Shown: positions 1-23,300 of the stretch, piece by piece | Layout: each line of letters starts with the position of its first letter | How positions within the stretch are numbered: position 1 is the stretch's first letter | DNA from: Camarhynchus parvulus | Taxonomy: Eukaryota > Chordata > Aves > Passeriformes > Thraupidae | Direction: 5' to 3' | Assembly (NCBI RefSeq): GCF_901933205.1 | Contig: NC_044578.1 | Span: 14,284,501 to 14,348,500, forward strand | DNA: 64,000 nucleotides | Position numbers and translations under genes: made by a program | The notes under the pieces: generated by a model | What the model saw: the letters and a program-made list of their open reading frames with translations, nothing else | What the model was told of the DNA's origin: nothing | Database searches by the model: none

Positions 1-8320
<8,320 letters not shown>

Positions 8321-11300
8321 TTATTAAGGACATATTGTACTGTCGAAAAAAATTTTTAAAAGCTGCCATAAATACATGTAATTAATAAGAAATAAAGCCT
8401 TTTAATGCACCTTTAGCAGGATGGATGGCAGGATCCTTTGTGGCCCTGCCCATCACAGATCCTCACCTGTGGTCAGAGGCCTGTGTGGTCTGGGGGGATG
8501 GGTTGGCAAGGGACAGAGATCAGGCTCTTGTCTTTGCACAGGAGCCATGCAGCATTCAGGAGGCACAGACAAGGGCTCCAAAGCACGAGTTAAGTCCAGT
8601 TCCTCTGCACAGCAATATCCTCTTGCAAACCTTGTCCCTCAGATTTGGGCCAGAAGAAGTACCAGCAGAGGAGTGAGGTTCATTCCTTTCCCTCTGCTCA
8701 CACACAAAAGGTGGCTCTGCCAGCCATGGAGGTGGCAGCTCTACCCCAAGCCCCTCTTCAGCCCAAAGGAAAAAAAAAATCCCCTAGTCAGTAAATGTTC
8801 AAATGCCTTATGGCTTGGCAATTTTACTAGGCACTAGTTCTCCTTGCATGTTTGAGCTACCCTGTTTCAGAATTATAAGACATTTCATGCCTATACATTG
8901 CGGGGCTTACTGCTCGCTGTGGAGAGCCACACACGTGGCTGGAAGTCAGAGCCTATTTCCTGCTGAAAGAAGCTTGTATCAGGAGCAGGGAATGCAGCTT
9001 CAGGAGGTTCCTTCTTTCCCACTAAGGGCTGCAGAGGATGCCTAAAGCAGAATCTGTTTCTATAGAGGCTCATATCACTTGCCATCCAGAACAGGGGCTA
9101 TGTTCAAACAGCATCACTGGGGTGCCTTGTAAGCCAAAAGAAGAACCTACACACAACCAACCACTCACCAAAGGCATAAACCTATAACTTGCAGAATGCC
9201 AATAAAAATTAGAGCTCATCCACAGAAACCTGTGAACCTGATCCCACACAGGGGCATCTGCATGTTCAGTGAAATGTCCCCACCATGGTTAACTAGAGGT
9301 GCCCAGAAAGCATTAATAAACATGGCAAACACAGTGAACTCCTTTTATATTCTGCATGTCCCACAGGTCACTCATCTATTTAAAGTGCTAAATTAAGCAT
9401 TTCTAGAAAAAAACACATGAAGCTAAAACAAGTGACACCACACTAGCCTTCCAGCACTATACAACAACAGAGGCAGTCCTAGCAGACCCACTCCTGGGCT
9501 CTGCCACACTACACCTGCCACAGCAGGAAGGACATATGATGGCGACAGGTCCTTCACTCTCACTGTGGCAGCCTCAGCACGAGTTTGGCTGACAGTTTGG
9601 CTGAAACACCCTCCTAAGAGCAGAGATGGCTCCAGGGAATAAGGAAAGAGACAGACATGATCCACCTAAGCTACCTTTTCCTGCTCATTTTCTATGGCTT
9701 GGCGATGTGGCATTTGTGAGTGATCCCATTAATGCTGAGCCAGGCTCAAAAGGCAAGGGCAGGTCCCCACGGGCTGCCAGGACAGGTGATGTGGGTCTGT
9801 GTGGGATACACTGAGGGCAGCACTTTATCCAAGCCTCATCTGTTCTCTGGAGGTTTCTCTTCTTCTGTAGCATCTTGTCACTCTCCAATCAATGGAGAGA
9901 AAAAACCCTGGACAAGCACACGGTTAAAGTAGGTGCCTCAGTTAAAGCTTGTGAAGGACAGAGGCAGATCTTTGTGCCACCTGCAGAACTCTGATGGGTT
10001 ATAGTGCAACTCAGAACTGTATCCAGGGGGTTTCTGATAGCAAGGAATTCACAAAGAACCATCTAAGGCCTTGGCATGCAGCCTGGAATGAGCCTACAGC
10101 ATACCATTTACAATTAACACTTCTTTTTTGCTTCTCTGTCTTTCATCTGATGTTAAAATGACTTCAGGCAGAAACCTCGCACTCAAGAGTCTCCAGGCTT
10201 AGCAGAAAGGCTTCAACTTTCTAAATCTTGTTGTTTAACCTCCAGCATTCTTTAAAATTAGGTTTATAATGTGGATTGGACCCATGTGGTGTTTTACAAA
10301 TAAATGGGGAACAGCTGAGTTAATATTGGAAAAGTGCTGTTGTACAAACATGGCAACATTTCATAACATCCCTATGCTGAGAGCAGAGTGATTTCTTCTG
10401 TCTGTGAAGCCCAGCGGGTTTTACTGTGCAGGTGCTACATGCATAAGAGTCAATAGAACCCAAAGAAGAAAACAATTGTTTAATATGGAGTAATGGAGAT
10501 GCAGCATGATAAAAGTAGAGTTCCATTCCAAGAACACAGATTCACTCTTTTGTGCTGACATGAGGCAGACAGGCAAACTCCCAAATGGGACACCAGTCAC
10601 AGGTAGTTAGAATAAAATAAAACCATCAGATGGGAGTATTTAAGGCAGAAGGCCAAATGACAAGGAAAACCAGCTTCACCCAGCCTGTTGCATGGTCTCC
10701 TATCTCCAAATAATCTACAACCTGCAGCAGCTTCCAAAGCCAAAACACCAAGAAGAGAAAGCCCTTTCAGCAGATGTGCTGCTGAGCAGGGGCTCCCAGC
10801 AGAAGCTGCCTGGGCTGGCAGAGGAAATCCAGCCAGGGGCTGCCCTGCCATGCCCCCACACCTCTCCTGCCCTCCTCCCTGACCATGTGTCCAGAAGCAG
10901 AGGCATCAGCAGAGCTGTGGATGTTGCTGTGGCACAGAACCACCATACCCACTTGCCATGGGGAGACACAAAAGCTTCTCTGGACTACAGAACAGCATCT
11001 GAGAGAGCCAAGAAGTGCAAAACCTGGTGAAGGTGCCTCACATACTGAAGGCTTAAGGAAGGCTCAAGCCTCAAGGCTTCCTGAAGTCCTAATGGGACCA
11101 GGAATGTGCAACAATTGTGATGAGAGTTGTGCCCAGGGATGGGCAGCAGTTGCTGCGATGACAGACACACACACAGGTCACCAATGTGGGTGTGAGCTCC
11201 CTTCAGCAGGTGGGAAAACTGCTGTTACCTGAGCACGGCAAACCAGGCTGGGTGCTGAGCAGAGCGAGCACTGCAGGAGCAAGGGCAGCACGGAGCCCCC

Positions 11301-14300
11301 CAGGGAGGGGCAGGCAGGGAGGCAGCAGCACTCCACATCCCTGGCCCACAAGGCCAACTAATAACCCTTGCACAATTAACTAAAGTGCCTAGCTAATGAG
11401 GCTAGTGGAATGTAAATGCTGACTTTGGATTTGTGATTTGAATCATATGGATGTTTTAATCACCAGTTGCTGATTACCATTTAATTACCAGGCTGTATCA
11501 GAGATGTCTTGAATTGTTTCTTTATTTAATTTACAGGGGTTGATGCAGCTGTAGCACAGACATTAAGGAAAGTTATCAGAACTAGAAGTTGTCCAAAGTC
11601 ACAGAAAACTAGTTTAATTTTCTTCATGGTGTCCAAGGCTTTAAAGATATTTGTAACATCCTCCCATTGTTTTCCTCCAACAGCTGGGTTCATTTTAGCT
11701 TATAAAACCTAATTTAAACAAATAAAATGACTGCCATATAAATAGCTGGATCACTTTCCCATGATGAGTGTTCAGGGATCCAAGCTACAGAACACTGTTT
11801 TGTAAGGACTTCAAGCAACCAGCAGAAATTCTTAAGAGTTTTAAGAATTAAAATTTAAGAATTTAAACACTTTAATTGGGAAGTGCTGTTTGCATGTCTG
11901 CTGCCACATCCATGTTAGGAATATCTTTCAATATTCCTTGCTTGTGTAAAACAGAAGTCTCAAATTACTCTTTTTTTTTCCTACAGGCAACACCAGAAAC
12001 TTCAATCAGTTGAAGCAGAGATGAAAAAAGCACAAGAGATGAAGAAGACTGAACAGAAAATTTGACATCATTAAAAAGACAAATGAAAAGAAAACCCCAT
12101 AAAGAAGCACACTTGTAAATAAAGGATTCCAGAAAAACAAGGCAGGACTGAACAGCCCATCTGCTGAATCTCCTGTAGAGAGGACAGCACAGACTGACAT
12201 GATCCCCACCAGAGCATCTGTAAAGCTATCCTGCAGCAGTCCTGAGCTGGGTCTCCAACACAGCAAGTCCATGGAATGTCTTTGACACAGTCCCACCTTG
12301 GAAACAGCACATGCAGCATTCAGAGCTGGGTTAGCATGGGATAAAGTCCACACAAACAGCTTGAATCTTTATCTCATCACTGCAAAAGGGACTCTAAAGC
12401 TTGGCTCCATCCTTAAACCTTCCCACATCAGGAAGGACTGTGCTACTTTCTAACAGAGCTTCTACAGAGTGGGAACGAGATGCAATCTCAAGCTAAGGAC
12501 GGACAGGTGATTGTTACCCTCAAGTAAGATGTTTGAAAAAGGGATGTAGGAAAGGGGGTTGATTTACAAAGCCTTCTATTCTGCTCACACTTTACCCTCT
12601 CCAAATAACTGATAGCCATTTTCTGAAGTGTGGTGTCTTAAAACATATTAGTGACATTTTCATTCATCATGAATGAAAGACAAATTCACAGAGCTAGCTT
12701 TGATGTATAAACAAATAACCACCTCTTGCTTTTTTCTGGGAAGGAACTAAAAACAGTGAATAGAAAAGTCCTCTGTGGAACCGCAGTTACCCAGGAGACA
12801 CCAGTGAAATACACAAAATATTTGGACACTACCTGATTACAAGCATTGTCACTATGAAGAAGACTTACATTGCTTGCTCTTTTAGAAGCAGCCAAGAGGA
12901 AAAGTCACCTTCCCTCACTTTATCTCCTTTATTTGAAAACTAAAATCCCAGGTAGTCAGAAATGTTGCACACAAAGAGAGCACTCATCTGCAACCTTTCA
13001 GATTTCTGTATCTTATTATCTCAGGTCAGCTTAAGGTTTGTAACGTGATATTGGGTTTCATTGTATGTGTATCCATTAGTACATGGGCTGAGTGTTAAAG
13101 CTTGTATGCTTTGTGCAGAGATATTTTTCTAATAAGCACATTCCTGGTGTGAGATGGGATGTGTCTAATCCATATCAAAGCTGATTGAGAGACAATGGGC
13201 TCCAGCCAGCTCAGCTCTGTTTCAAGGAAGGAGGACAATAACTGCATTTGACATTTATAAAAATCTAATTTCCTCGTGCTTTAAAAATGGAGCTCATTAC
13301 CCTTCGGACTGGTGCCTTCCACCAATTACTGTAACTGATGTGTGGGGATTTTTTCCTTCTCTTTATTAGTACTTGATGCACTCTAAACATAGGCTGCTTC
13401 CTAAATTATTTACTGGTCTCCTATGCAGTAACCATATTCTGGGATTTATGTTATTGACAGAAGAAGGAAATTATCTTTTCAAAAGACAGTGGAAATAGGG
13501 AAATGATTTTGCAAGCCACCATCTCACACCTGCCAAGAGCAGGGCAGCTTTTCCCCTGGGTGGTGGGGCCACGGGTGAGGCGCCACTCAGGCTCCCAACA
13601 CGTCCCATGGGCAGGGGCACAGCTGGGGCTTGGCAGAGGCTGTAGATGGTATCAAATCAGGCATCTTCTAATGACTGCAGTGACTGATCTGCCTTTGTCT
13701 CCAAGCTCTTGATAAAAGGGGGAAGGTGCCTCCAGCCCTGGCTTAAAGAAAAGGATGCAGAGGGATTCGGAGGGCAGAAGACCATCCCATGATCCAGAGG
13801 TGAAATGAGGTTTCTAAGCTAGCAGAGCGCAGCTCCCTGTGCTCATAGCCCAGCTCTCCAGGGACCAACCACAGCTCTAACAAAAAGGGCTCTCAGTCCA
13901 AGACACACCACTGCACTGTCTCCTGAAAGTTTACATCCACCACCCATTTCTCCAGCTTGTTAAATCACAAATACTGCATTTCAGACTTTACTTCATTGTG
14001 TTTTAAGTAGGCATTCATAACTGTGCAAAGCAAATGTCAGACCTAACATATGCAAAAGTTAGACTATTATAATCTCAAAGGTGATTATTTCTGGAGCCAT
14101 TAGCTCTGAGCTCACAAAGTGCCACTGTCCATATATAGTATATTTTTCAGCAAGGTTCTGAGTAAAGGCTATAAACAGAGATGGACAGATCTGGGACCAG
14201 GACAGGGTAGACTTCAGTTCTGCAAAACCAGATACCAGTGTTGGTCACAATCCATGTTCTTGCCTGCCTGAATCTGCTCCATTTGGACATGAGGGAAGCC

Positions 14301-17300
14301 TGTGTCCTTCTGATGATAAGCATTGCTTTTCTGGACCTGCACAGGCTTCAAAGAAAATAAAGCAGTGCTGTTTTTCGGTGAGTTTTCTTAGTTTTGAGGA
14401 GTTTTTGAGGGTTTTTATACCAAAAAACCCCTAACCTGGTGCCGTTCTCTTGCAAACCACAAGTTCATCTAGTTCGAATTTGGGGTTTGTGGGTTTTCTC
14501 ACTTTAAGTAGGTCAGGTGCACACCCTCATGCATATTGATCTCAGAAATTTGTGGGATGTGGGTTGTGGCAGAGCTGCCAACTCATTTTCCCAGTGTTGA
14601 TACCAGAAAGGCCCTTGGCTCTTGAAAGCTCATCAGGAAAAGAGCATAAGAACAAGATGCTCCATTCAATGAAGGTTATGCGGTAAGAGTGTGTTAAGAG
14701 CAAGACAAAAAGGTTAGTTCTGTCCTACAAACAGCCACCAGCACACCCTGGTAAGGACATTCTGTACCTGCCATTCCCACTTCCACCAGCTGACAGGTTT
14801 GCTTCGGCAATCAACCTCCCTTTTCACCCACACAGGGCCTTTGTGTCCATCCCACTGCCTCTTTTGAGAAGGGGAGAAAAGGAAAAGACCAGCAGTGGCC
14901 TGGTCCCAAAGTGGATGAGCACTGCTCAGCAGCAGGCTCCTGGATGCCATGGGTGGATATGCTGCTCCCAAGACACCCACACAAATCACAGCTGGTCTGC
15001 TCAGCTCTGACTAATCTGAGCATGACCTCACTAAACTGGGCTGAACATCACATAGCCAGGAAAAGGTTTTTTTGGCATTTCAGCTGATGGTAGCCTGCCA
15101 CTCTGCCAACATGGAGGTCCAAGGCCAGGCCCCTACCCAGGTGGCAGGGCGGTTACACAGCAGCATCAACCAGCCTCTCCTGGCTCAGGGGCTGTGCCAA
15201 AATACCAAACAGCACAGCTTGTCCTCAAGCCTCAATCATTTTTCATCAAACAAGGAGAGACAAGAAAGAATACCAAGGGACTCCTGAACTGTACTCTCAA
15301 GATGACAACTTGTTAGTTTCTCCTGATACACAGATCCCACACTAATGCCTCCAGATTGCAACTCTAAGACAGTTTCATCCTTAATCAAAGCTTGCACCAA
15401 AAGCAGGTGCAGTTTCTGGCACAGTTTGGGGGGTTTACAAACCATGGAGTTCAGAAAGGGCCACAGAGATAATGATCCCATTCGTTACAGCCCACACACG
15501 CTAATTATGGATCCAAACCCACTTAGTGCCCTACTCCTGAACCAGTCTCAAGGGATGTGCTGATGTATCTGGTGTAGAGTGGCCATTGCCCCAAGAGAGT
15601 GCCCTGAGACTGGGCAAGCACAGTACCATACCAGGGATTAACAGGGAAAGGGACACATGGAAAAAGCTGGGCCAGGGCAGCACAGAGAGGGATTGGCACA
15701 TGTAGGAAAACCTGGAATAAGGGGTGGTGTCTAAGGTGTCTTGTCCTAGAAAAGCTTCTTGATCAAGCAAGAGGGGAGCTTCAATCTGACTGATCTCAGG
15801 AATTCAAGCAGCAACCTCCTCTTCCACATACATACAGTTAAAAACATAATTAATCTGGTTGTCCTTTGAACATGTTGTGTTTTAATATCTAAGCAGAATG
15901 GAGGCACATAAGAACAATTTTACACAGCCCACCAGGAGTAAAACATGCCTGGGTTTCTCCTTCCTCTTTTTTGCCATTTAGCCTTTAAAATCAAGAACAC
16001 TATTTCCCATAAAGCAGGAGCCAGCAACCAGCTCACTACAAAAAGTTGGGCTGAAATTTCAACCCACAGCAAGTGGAAATAATTTCAGTCAGGTTTTAAA
16101 AATTCACTGGGAAACAAAAAGAATGTTAAAAAGATGGAGATTTAAAGTCACTAGAAGAATAGACTCTCTGAGATCCACTAAGCATAAAATCAGGCTAGTG
16201 GCAAAGTTTAAGGGGCATGAATGCATTGCTAGAGGAAAAACAGAGAAGATTTTGCCGGATAAAGATGATGACATGAAATTTAAGTCGTACACAGGCATGC
16301 TGAGAAAATAATGTTCTAAATACTTTCTGCTTACAATTACAAAATGATCAATTGTTAAATGTTGGACAGAGAAATATATTCCATTCTGTCTGGACATGCA
16401 CAGCAGGCCAAGAATGCACCTGGATAAGCCAAGCATTCATTATCTCCCAGACACTCAATATCCCATAATACCCTCAGCGGCTGCCAGCTCCTTGTCCATC
16501 GTTGACCAAACGCCATGTGCCCCATTTTACAGCTGAAAAGTATTTAAAATTCATGAAGCCTGTTGAAAGCTCAACTGTCACATTCTGCTCATTCCACAGG
16601 GTATGGGAAAACCGTGCAGAAGGGAACATTTCAACCAGGGCTATTATGGCTCTTGAATAACCAATATTCCATTAAATTGCTAATAAACCCACTTGAAGAT
16701 AAGTTGATCACAATCGAACCATACAGTAGCATTCCTTTCCTTTAACACCAAGTTGTCAGGTTTCACTCTGTACTGTACTACTGTTTCTGTGCCATTTGTT
16801 CCTGCCTTGACACAGAGCATTCAAGACACTCACTTTGTCCCCAGTAATCTAAATGCCCTATTCTAAAGAGGCTGAAAGATCTTTGGCAAGGATACGCTGC
16901 TTATTTTAAGGTAGGGAAGTCTTTTCAAAGGAAAAATGAAAAATAATTAAATACCCTCAACAGGGAAATGTGGGGCTTTGCAGCTTCTTGAACAAGGTGC
17001 CCACAATTTGAACACAGTGGTAAATGGTATGAGCACCTCCCAGCTTCACTAGTGCTCAGCCAAGCTTGGTCTGGTATGAATTTTCATGTGAGTTTGCAGT
17101 TCAGCAACTCATTTCATCCTTCCTTCACTAAATCTTAGTTTTATCAAATATAAAAAACTTCTCGACTAAACTTCAAGAGCATTTGTTTTGCATGAAAATG
17201 GATTTTGTTAGATTTCTCACAGTTAGTTGTCAAGCTGCTGACAGGTCTGCCATTGTCTGCTGATCTGCTGTGTGCATATGTCCTTGTACCAAGAAGGCTC

Positions 17301-20300
17301 CAAGTTTTGTAATTTTTAACACTGAAAAGCATATCCGTGTCATTCTCAGAGGATATTTTAAAGTTTTAATCTTATATTGACTAACCCAACTCTGCCGAAA
17401 AGCAGCTCCCACCCAGCTCCATCCCAGAAGGGAGGCATCATCACCACCCAGCTCTGACATCTCCCATCATCTCTCTGAGGTATGTGGGACCCAACCTGCA
17501 GATTTCAGCTGCACAAATGGCCAAGAATCATCATCACAAACATCTGATCCTCTTTAGTCTCTCTGGTGGGAAGCTCCAGACACGACCCAGTGGTTGCCAC
17601 CTGATCTGCCACACACCAAGGATGGGCAGGGAGGAGAAGAAATTGCTCCAGAGGGCACCTGCCAGTCCTGGCTCCCTCTGGAACCAATTCAGCTCAAGGA
17701 GCAATGGCCATCCTCAGAGGCAACAAAGAATATTTTTCTTCCCACTGAATTCACTCACGAAGCAGCCTTTCAGAAGGAGCATCCGGCTGCTTCCATGTTA
17801 TTTTATAACAAGGGCCCCACAGGCAGAGGTTATACTAACCCAGCATTTTCCCCTCTAATAATAGGTTTCATTCATGCTTTCAGAGAAGTTGACCTGTCTG
17901 TCGTATTTTAGCTATGCTAACACATGCTGCAAGAGTGCCCTGAGGTGTCTAGACATATATAACAACAATAATGGCAGAAAATTTAAATTCTGACCATTTT
18001 CCTTCTCCCAGCTAGTTTTAGTAAGGTTTCCACTGGCAGGCAAAAGAAGCGTAATGCCAGCAGGCCTATGGAAGTTTGCTGGTAGCCATGAAATGGAATT
18101 AAATCCTTGAAGACACACCAATGGTTTTAAACAGTCAATAATACATCTCAATATAAGAAAAGCAAACAGAGAATCATCATCTAATGATCAAATTTGCTAT
18201 TACAGGGCTAGGCGGGACATTTCAACCTGAAAATAACCTTTACCAGTCTAATACTATACTGACATTTTTAATAAATTCTTAAAGAAAACTATTCAGTAAG
18301 TAACATGGCTATTGTTCTTGAACTCCCAGTGACAATGGAAAAGAGACAGTTTTCCAAGTCCTGCTTTGGCACCAACTTCCCATCTGAGGCTTAGAGTCAT
18401 AAGAAGGGAACAAGGATAAAGCAGCAAGCAGTAAAACATGAAGAGCACATGCAAGGCACGGCAGTTGGTGCAGTCTCTTTCAAGAGATGGAAACTTTAAT
18501 CAATGCATTGCCCTGCATCTCCTTGCAGGCTCACCAGGAGTTCAGCCCAGCCCACAACACTGGGCTGGGAAAAGCCTCTGTCCCCCAGAAGCTTTCTATG
18601 CAGCCTGCAAGTGCAGAGAGGGATAATGGCACCTCTTGGGCTCTTTTGCCAGGACATCCCCCACCCTCCTGTGCCTCTCGAGACAGGTCTGCAGTTCATG
18701 CCTCCTCCTCACCTTTTGCATTTTTAAGCCGTAAAACTAGAGACAATTATTAATTTAAAAACATCAACAACTGTACATAGACCACCTTCACTGCAACGGG
18801 CATGTTAATCGCATTAACACAGCACTAACAAAAGCGAGCTCCTGCTCTTAGCCAGCCTGCTCAAACCCTGCCTCCCCTCCTTCCCCCACTAATGTCTCAG
18901 GGGAACTGCAACACTGTTGCTCAAAAAATTACAAGACCAGAGAGCAAGAGAACGGGGAGTTCATGGTGATTGAACCTGCTACGTGACAAGGTTCAGTTCT
19001 CCTGCCCAAGTGAGGACAGCAACCTTCGAGACGCTGAACCATGGCCTCAGCCCTGAGGAGGGAGCACAGGAGCCTTCCCAAAGCCTCTCCAAAACCTTTC
19101 CACTGAAAGGGCTGTGAAAGGCACGTGTCTGCCCTGAAAATCACTTTGGATGTAAGTGATACACCAGCAGCAGTCCTGCAAAACTGTGGATTTCTTATTC
19201 ATGACAAACATCCAAATCCTTGGAAAAAGGACACAGCCACCCACTCTTGACACAGTGATGTTTCACCCAGGCAAAAAGGGGCACACGCACAAACTCTGAT
19301 CTACACAGCCCTGAGCTGTGCAACAAATATTAATGAAGTACAAGCCAAAGGAATTCCTTCAAGGTCTCCATGCATTTAAATACCTTTAAATCTACATGAC
19401 TTTCAACGCACTGACATTTAAACAATTTGCCCAAACAATTTCTGCAATATAGGCATGTGGGTAGAGAATTTGAAACATTTTTTTTTAGATGCAGCACACA
19501 TCCTTTTAATACTTAGCAATGGATATGTAGTGATGAAGTTTCAACCCAAAATCTAGATTACAATACTACAACTTTTTGCTTTTTCAAAAAGAAATTGCTT
19601 AGGTGCTCATTCTAAGTTCAAGTCAGTGTCATTCCAACTCTCAGAGGACACTCTGATTACCTGCATTAATGATGCTTGCAATTCCACACAGATTTGTCAG
19701 GAGAACATTTAGTTGCAGGTGGGAATTAGGAGAGCTAACCCTAAACACAGGACCTGAGCTCTAGGCAGGCAGAAGAGGATGAATTCTCCCCCACTCAAAA
19801 TGTCCCTTTACATTTAACACAATAAATGCAGAATGCAAATGCCTGCATGCCTGTAAGGAAAACACTTTCAGAGCACTAACAGGTGCAATGTGGTTCATAG
19901 TTTTGCTCCTTTTGCTGCCAAACAAGCTGCTGCGCACTTTTACGGATCCTGAGACCACATTCTTTCAATAGAGCTACATATTGCATTCAGCTACATAGCA
20001 CAGAGAAATCGGGGGTGGAAACAGAGTTACATTTTAACAACATTTTAACAAACTACATTTCCACGCCATGTTTGCAACTCAGTCTGTGCTTTCCTGCTGG
20101 AGAAACATCTTCCAGTGTTCATGCATAAAATACAAGTGGATTTAAACAGAGAAGCTTGTAATGCAGAGAGATGTAGAGGGAAAAAACCTGGAGAAAATGA
20201 ATTAAAGCTCTTGTAGTAGAAAGCCACTTTAGATTTGAGACTCCTAACTCAATCATGCTCCTTTAAAAAGGTGAGTAAGCATTTGCCAGCTGAGCCCTCT

Positions 20301-23300
20301 CTCCTTCACTCACTCACCAATTCCACTACTGGGGCACTGTGGACACAGCTTCAGTATCTGCCTTCTTCATTTTGTGAAGTTATTTTGGGAGGGAAGTATG
20401 TCTCTGCTGGCTTTCAAGTGCATCTTAGAAGCGATGGTTTCACTTAAGAGCATTCTTTAATAAGCACTACCCTGAGGAGGAAGTAAATACAGTAAGAACT
20501 CTTCCCAGCTACACTGCACTGGGCTAATTGCTTTTGATGACCTACTTTTCCTAATTATGCTCCTCTCTCTGAGGTAGAACATGCCCAGGTTTCACTGCAC
20601 CCAAGTGGGCTCCCTTTGCTGAGCATTAGTGATGATCCCAAGGGATCACACAGGGCAGCCCCTGAGCTCTGCCCTCCTGCCTGCTGCCGGCCCTGCTCTG
20701 GGGACATGGTGATGCCATGATCCTCTTAATGGGTGCCCTGTCTGGAGTGATACCTGCCATCCAGGAGCTCAGCAGGAACCCCATGGCACGGAGCAAGCAG
20801 CAGTGCCATGACTGACAGACACACCACAACACCAGCCCAGTGAGTTTCCAGACTCCCGTGGGAACAGGGAGCACATCTGCTGGAACAGCGGCCAAGAGCT
20901 GACCATACATCAGACTCCAGTTTTACTTTATAGTCACTCTAATGGCTTTTCCTTTCTCCACATAGTCCTACACAACTTCACCTCCATACAGAAATAAAGA
21001 GAAACAGTGGAATTTATATATTTGTTACCAAATGGAAACTATTACCTAAGCAGACGCTATCAACACCATCAGAGGCCTGGAAGAAACCTGACAGCTTGTA
21101 ACTGGAGCATTCTCAGGCAAAGAGGATGCCAGAGCCTGCAAGCTACCTGCTGCAAACAGAAGGTGAGCTTGGGGCTAGAGTGACAGTCACTCATGAAAAA
21201 GTGAAATGAAAACCACTGAGTGCACTCCTGACACAAGGAGCACTGGGCAGCTGTTCCTGGCTTCGGCTGCTCGAGACTCCTTGCCCCACCGGGGAAGCTG
21301 TCACTGCTGTATAAGGGGGCTGAGCCTCCCTGAGGACCACAGTCCCAGCCAGGCAAGCCCCAGCCCTCCAGCAAAGGGACTCAGTTGTGTACCTGCCCTG
21401 TCACGCAGCCTAGGAGGAGGGAAACAATGCCTGCACCATATTGCAAGCATGGGGAACATTAACATGAGCACCTGATCCATGGGCAGCTGCCTTTGACTGT
21501 GGCATTGAGCACTCAGTGCATCTCCTGCAAGCATCCTGGAGAAGAAAAAATATCTTATTTTAAAATAGCTTTAAAACTTGCTATTTATGCAGCCCCAAGT
21601 AAGGAAGACAGGTCAGGAGTTCCTCATTCACTCCTCACACTCACTGAGTTACACTTCAGAGACCAGAGACAAGCATATGCTGTACAGCAAGTTTTTTTAG
21701 CATCTTCAGTAAGAAGAGTCTTCTGCTGACCAGAGTGACTCCACACTGTGCACTCCTACAGATCTGGGGGTCAAGCAATGAGATGGAAACCTGGGAAAAT
21801 AATGACTGCTATATTCTTTGTAGATGTCAGCACTACCTACTGTCTCTACCTACTGCTGAATGCTTTTCACGTCCTGCAAGTCATAAGAGCTCAAGGCAAA
21901 TACAGAAATCTTGTTCTCCTACCTGTTTTGGCTGGTGAAATAAAGTTATAACTGCAGTTATGCAACAGTGAAGAGAAGCTGAAGAAAAAAATACATTCTG
22001 TGTGGTCAGAGCAAAAAGAACATGGTATTTTGTCTGGTCTGCTTCACATTCAGTTTCCACTTCAGCAGGTAACAGGCTGATAAAAAGGGCAAAGGTAGGA
22101 AGCAAGCCTCCAACACACTGGAACACATCAAGACTTTTCAATACTCCCTTGGCTCTCATGGAAGACATTCAGCTGCTCCCTCTTGTTACAATGACCAGAA
22201 AGGTGTTGCTCATGAAAAACCTAACCCATGGTTGGAGGGCAATACATTACAAAGGCATGATAAATTGTTCAGAATACAGATGATACTCTGCACCCTTTCT
22301 CTTTCAGACCAAATGATGAAGTGAAAAACACACCCAACAAGTAACAGATTCAATAGATAAAATGGATGTTCCTAATGAGTAAAAGCAACTACATAACACA
22401 GACCTAATAACACACAGATTTAATAATTTTCAAAAGCCTTATTTTCGCAAAGCTGAAATACTTGAGCTAAATCACTGAGCAGCTACTCTGCACACTAAAA
22501 ATATGTGATGCCTAGGAGCAGTTTTAAGAAAATGTCATTAAATGACCAGAAAACCCACTCTCACATGCGAAAAATAATGCTGTATTAGATGAAGGATCAG
22601 AGATAAAGTCTAAGTTAATTGGTATAGAGATGAAACTAAATCAGATATAAACCCCAAAACAATTGTGCCAAGTTTTAGTGCAATGTATCAGAAATTACAA
22701 GAATTTATACAAGCAAAAGGACCTAGCAAAAACCTCTGGATATCAGAATCAATATGCATGAGAACCTTCTTTTCCCCTCCTTCATTTCCCTACCTTAGGA
22801 ACAACAGAAAGAAAAACAGTAATGCTGATTTATTACTACCTGAAATTACTCTTCACCTGGAAAAGGCAAAACTTTCAAAATTCACACCAAAAAGGAAAAT
22901 ATTTCTGCCCTGCTTGGTAAAAAGCCAATTAAATATTCAGAGAGTATTACAAAGAGTAATTCTTATCCCATACCTTCCAAAACACAGGAAGACATGACAC
23001 AGCAGCTATTAACAAGCAGTTTTAAAACAGCAGCTCAGGATGATTCCTACCTATGTAAGAGTTCTGCAGTGCTCATCATCCTTATGGGGATGCTGGAAAA
23101 ATCTGCAAATGACTGACAGGGGAGTAATAAGGAATAGAAGGAAAAAATTATTACTACCAATCATCATGTGTTTCTAACAAGTCAATCTCATCTAGTTTAA
23201 AACAGCTTTGGATGAAACGCTGGCCATCACTAGCAGTGATGGCAGTGATGTAGCAGGTTAAGCTGGATACAAGTGACACTGCTGCTGGGATACAGGCAGA

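Noticed and set aside
14409..14432. Small hairpin gggttttt...aaaaaccc.
   Set aside because: An 8-bp A/T-dominated stem of this kind is expected by chance in a window this long.
14470..14490. A gttcgaatttgggg stretch resembling a tRNA B box.
   Set aside because: No A box or cloverleaf arms can be drawn around it.
16104..16436. Overlapping open frames on both strands (62 codons plus, 110 codons minus).
   Set aside because: AT-rich sequence with no recognisable domain, splice context or family similarity.
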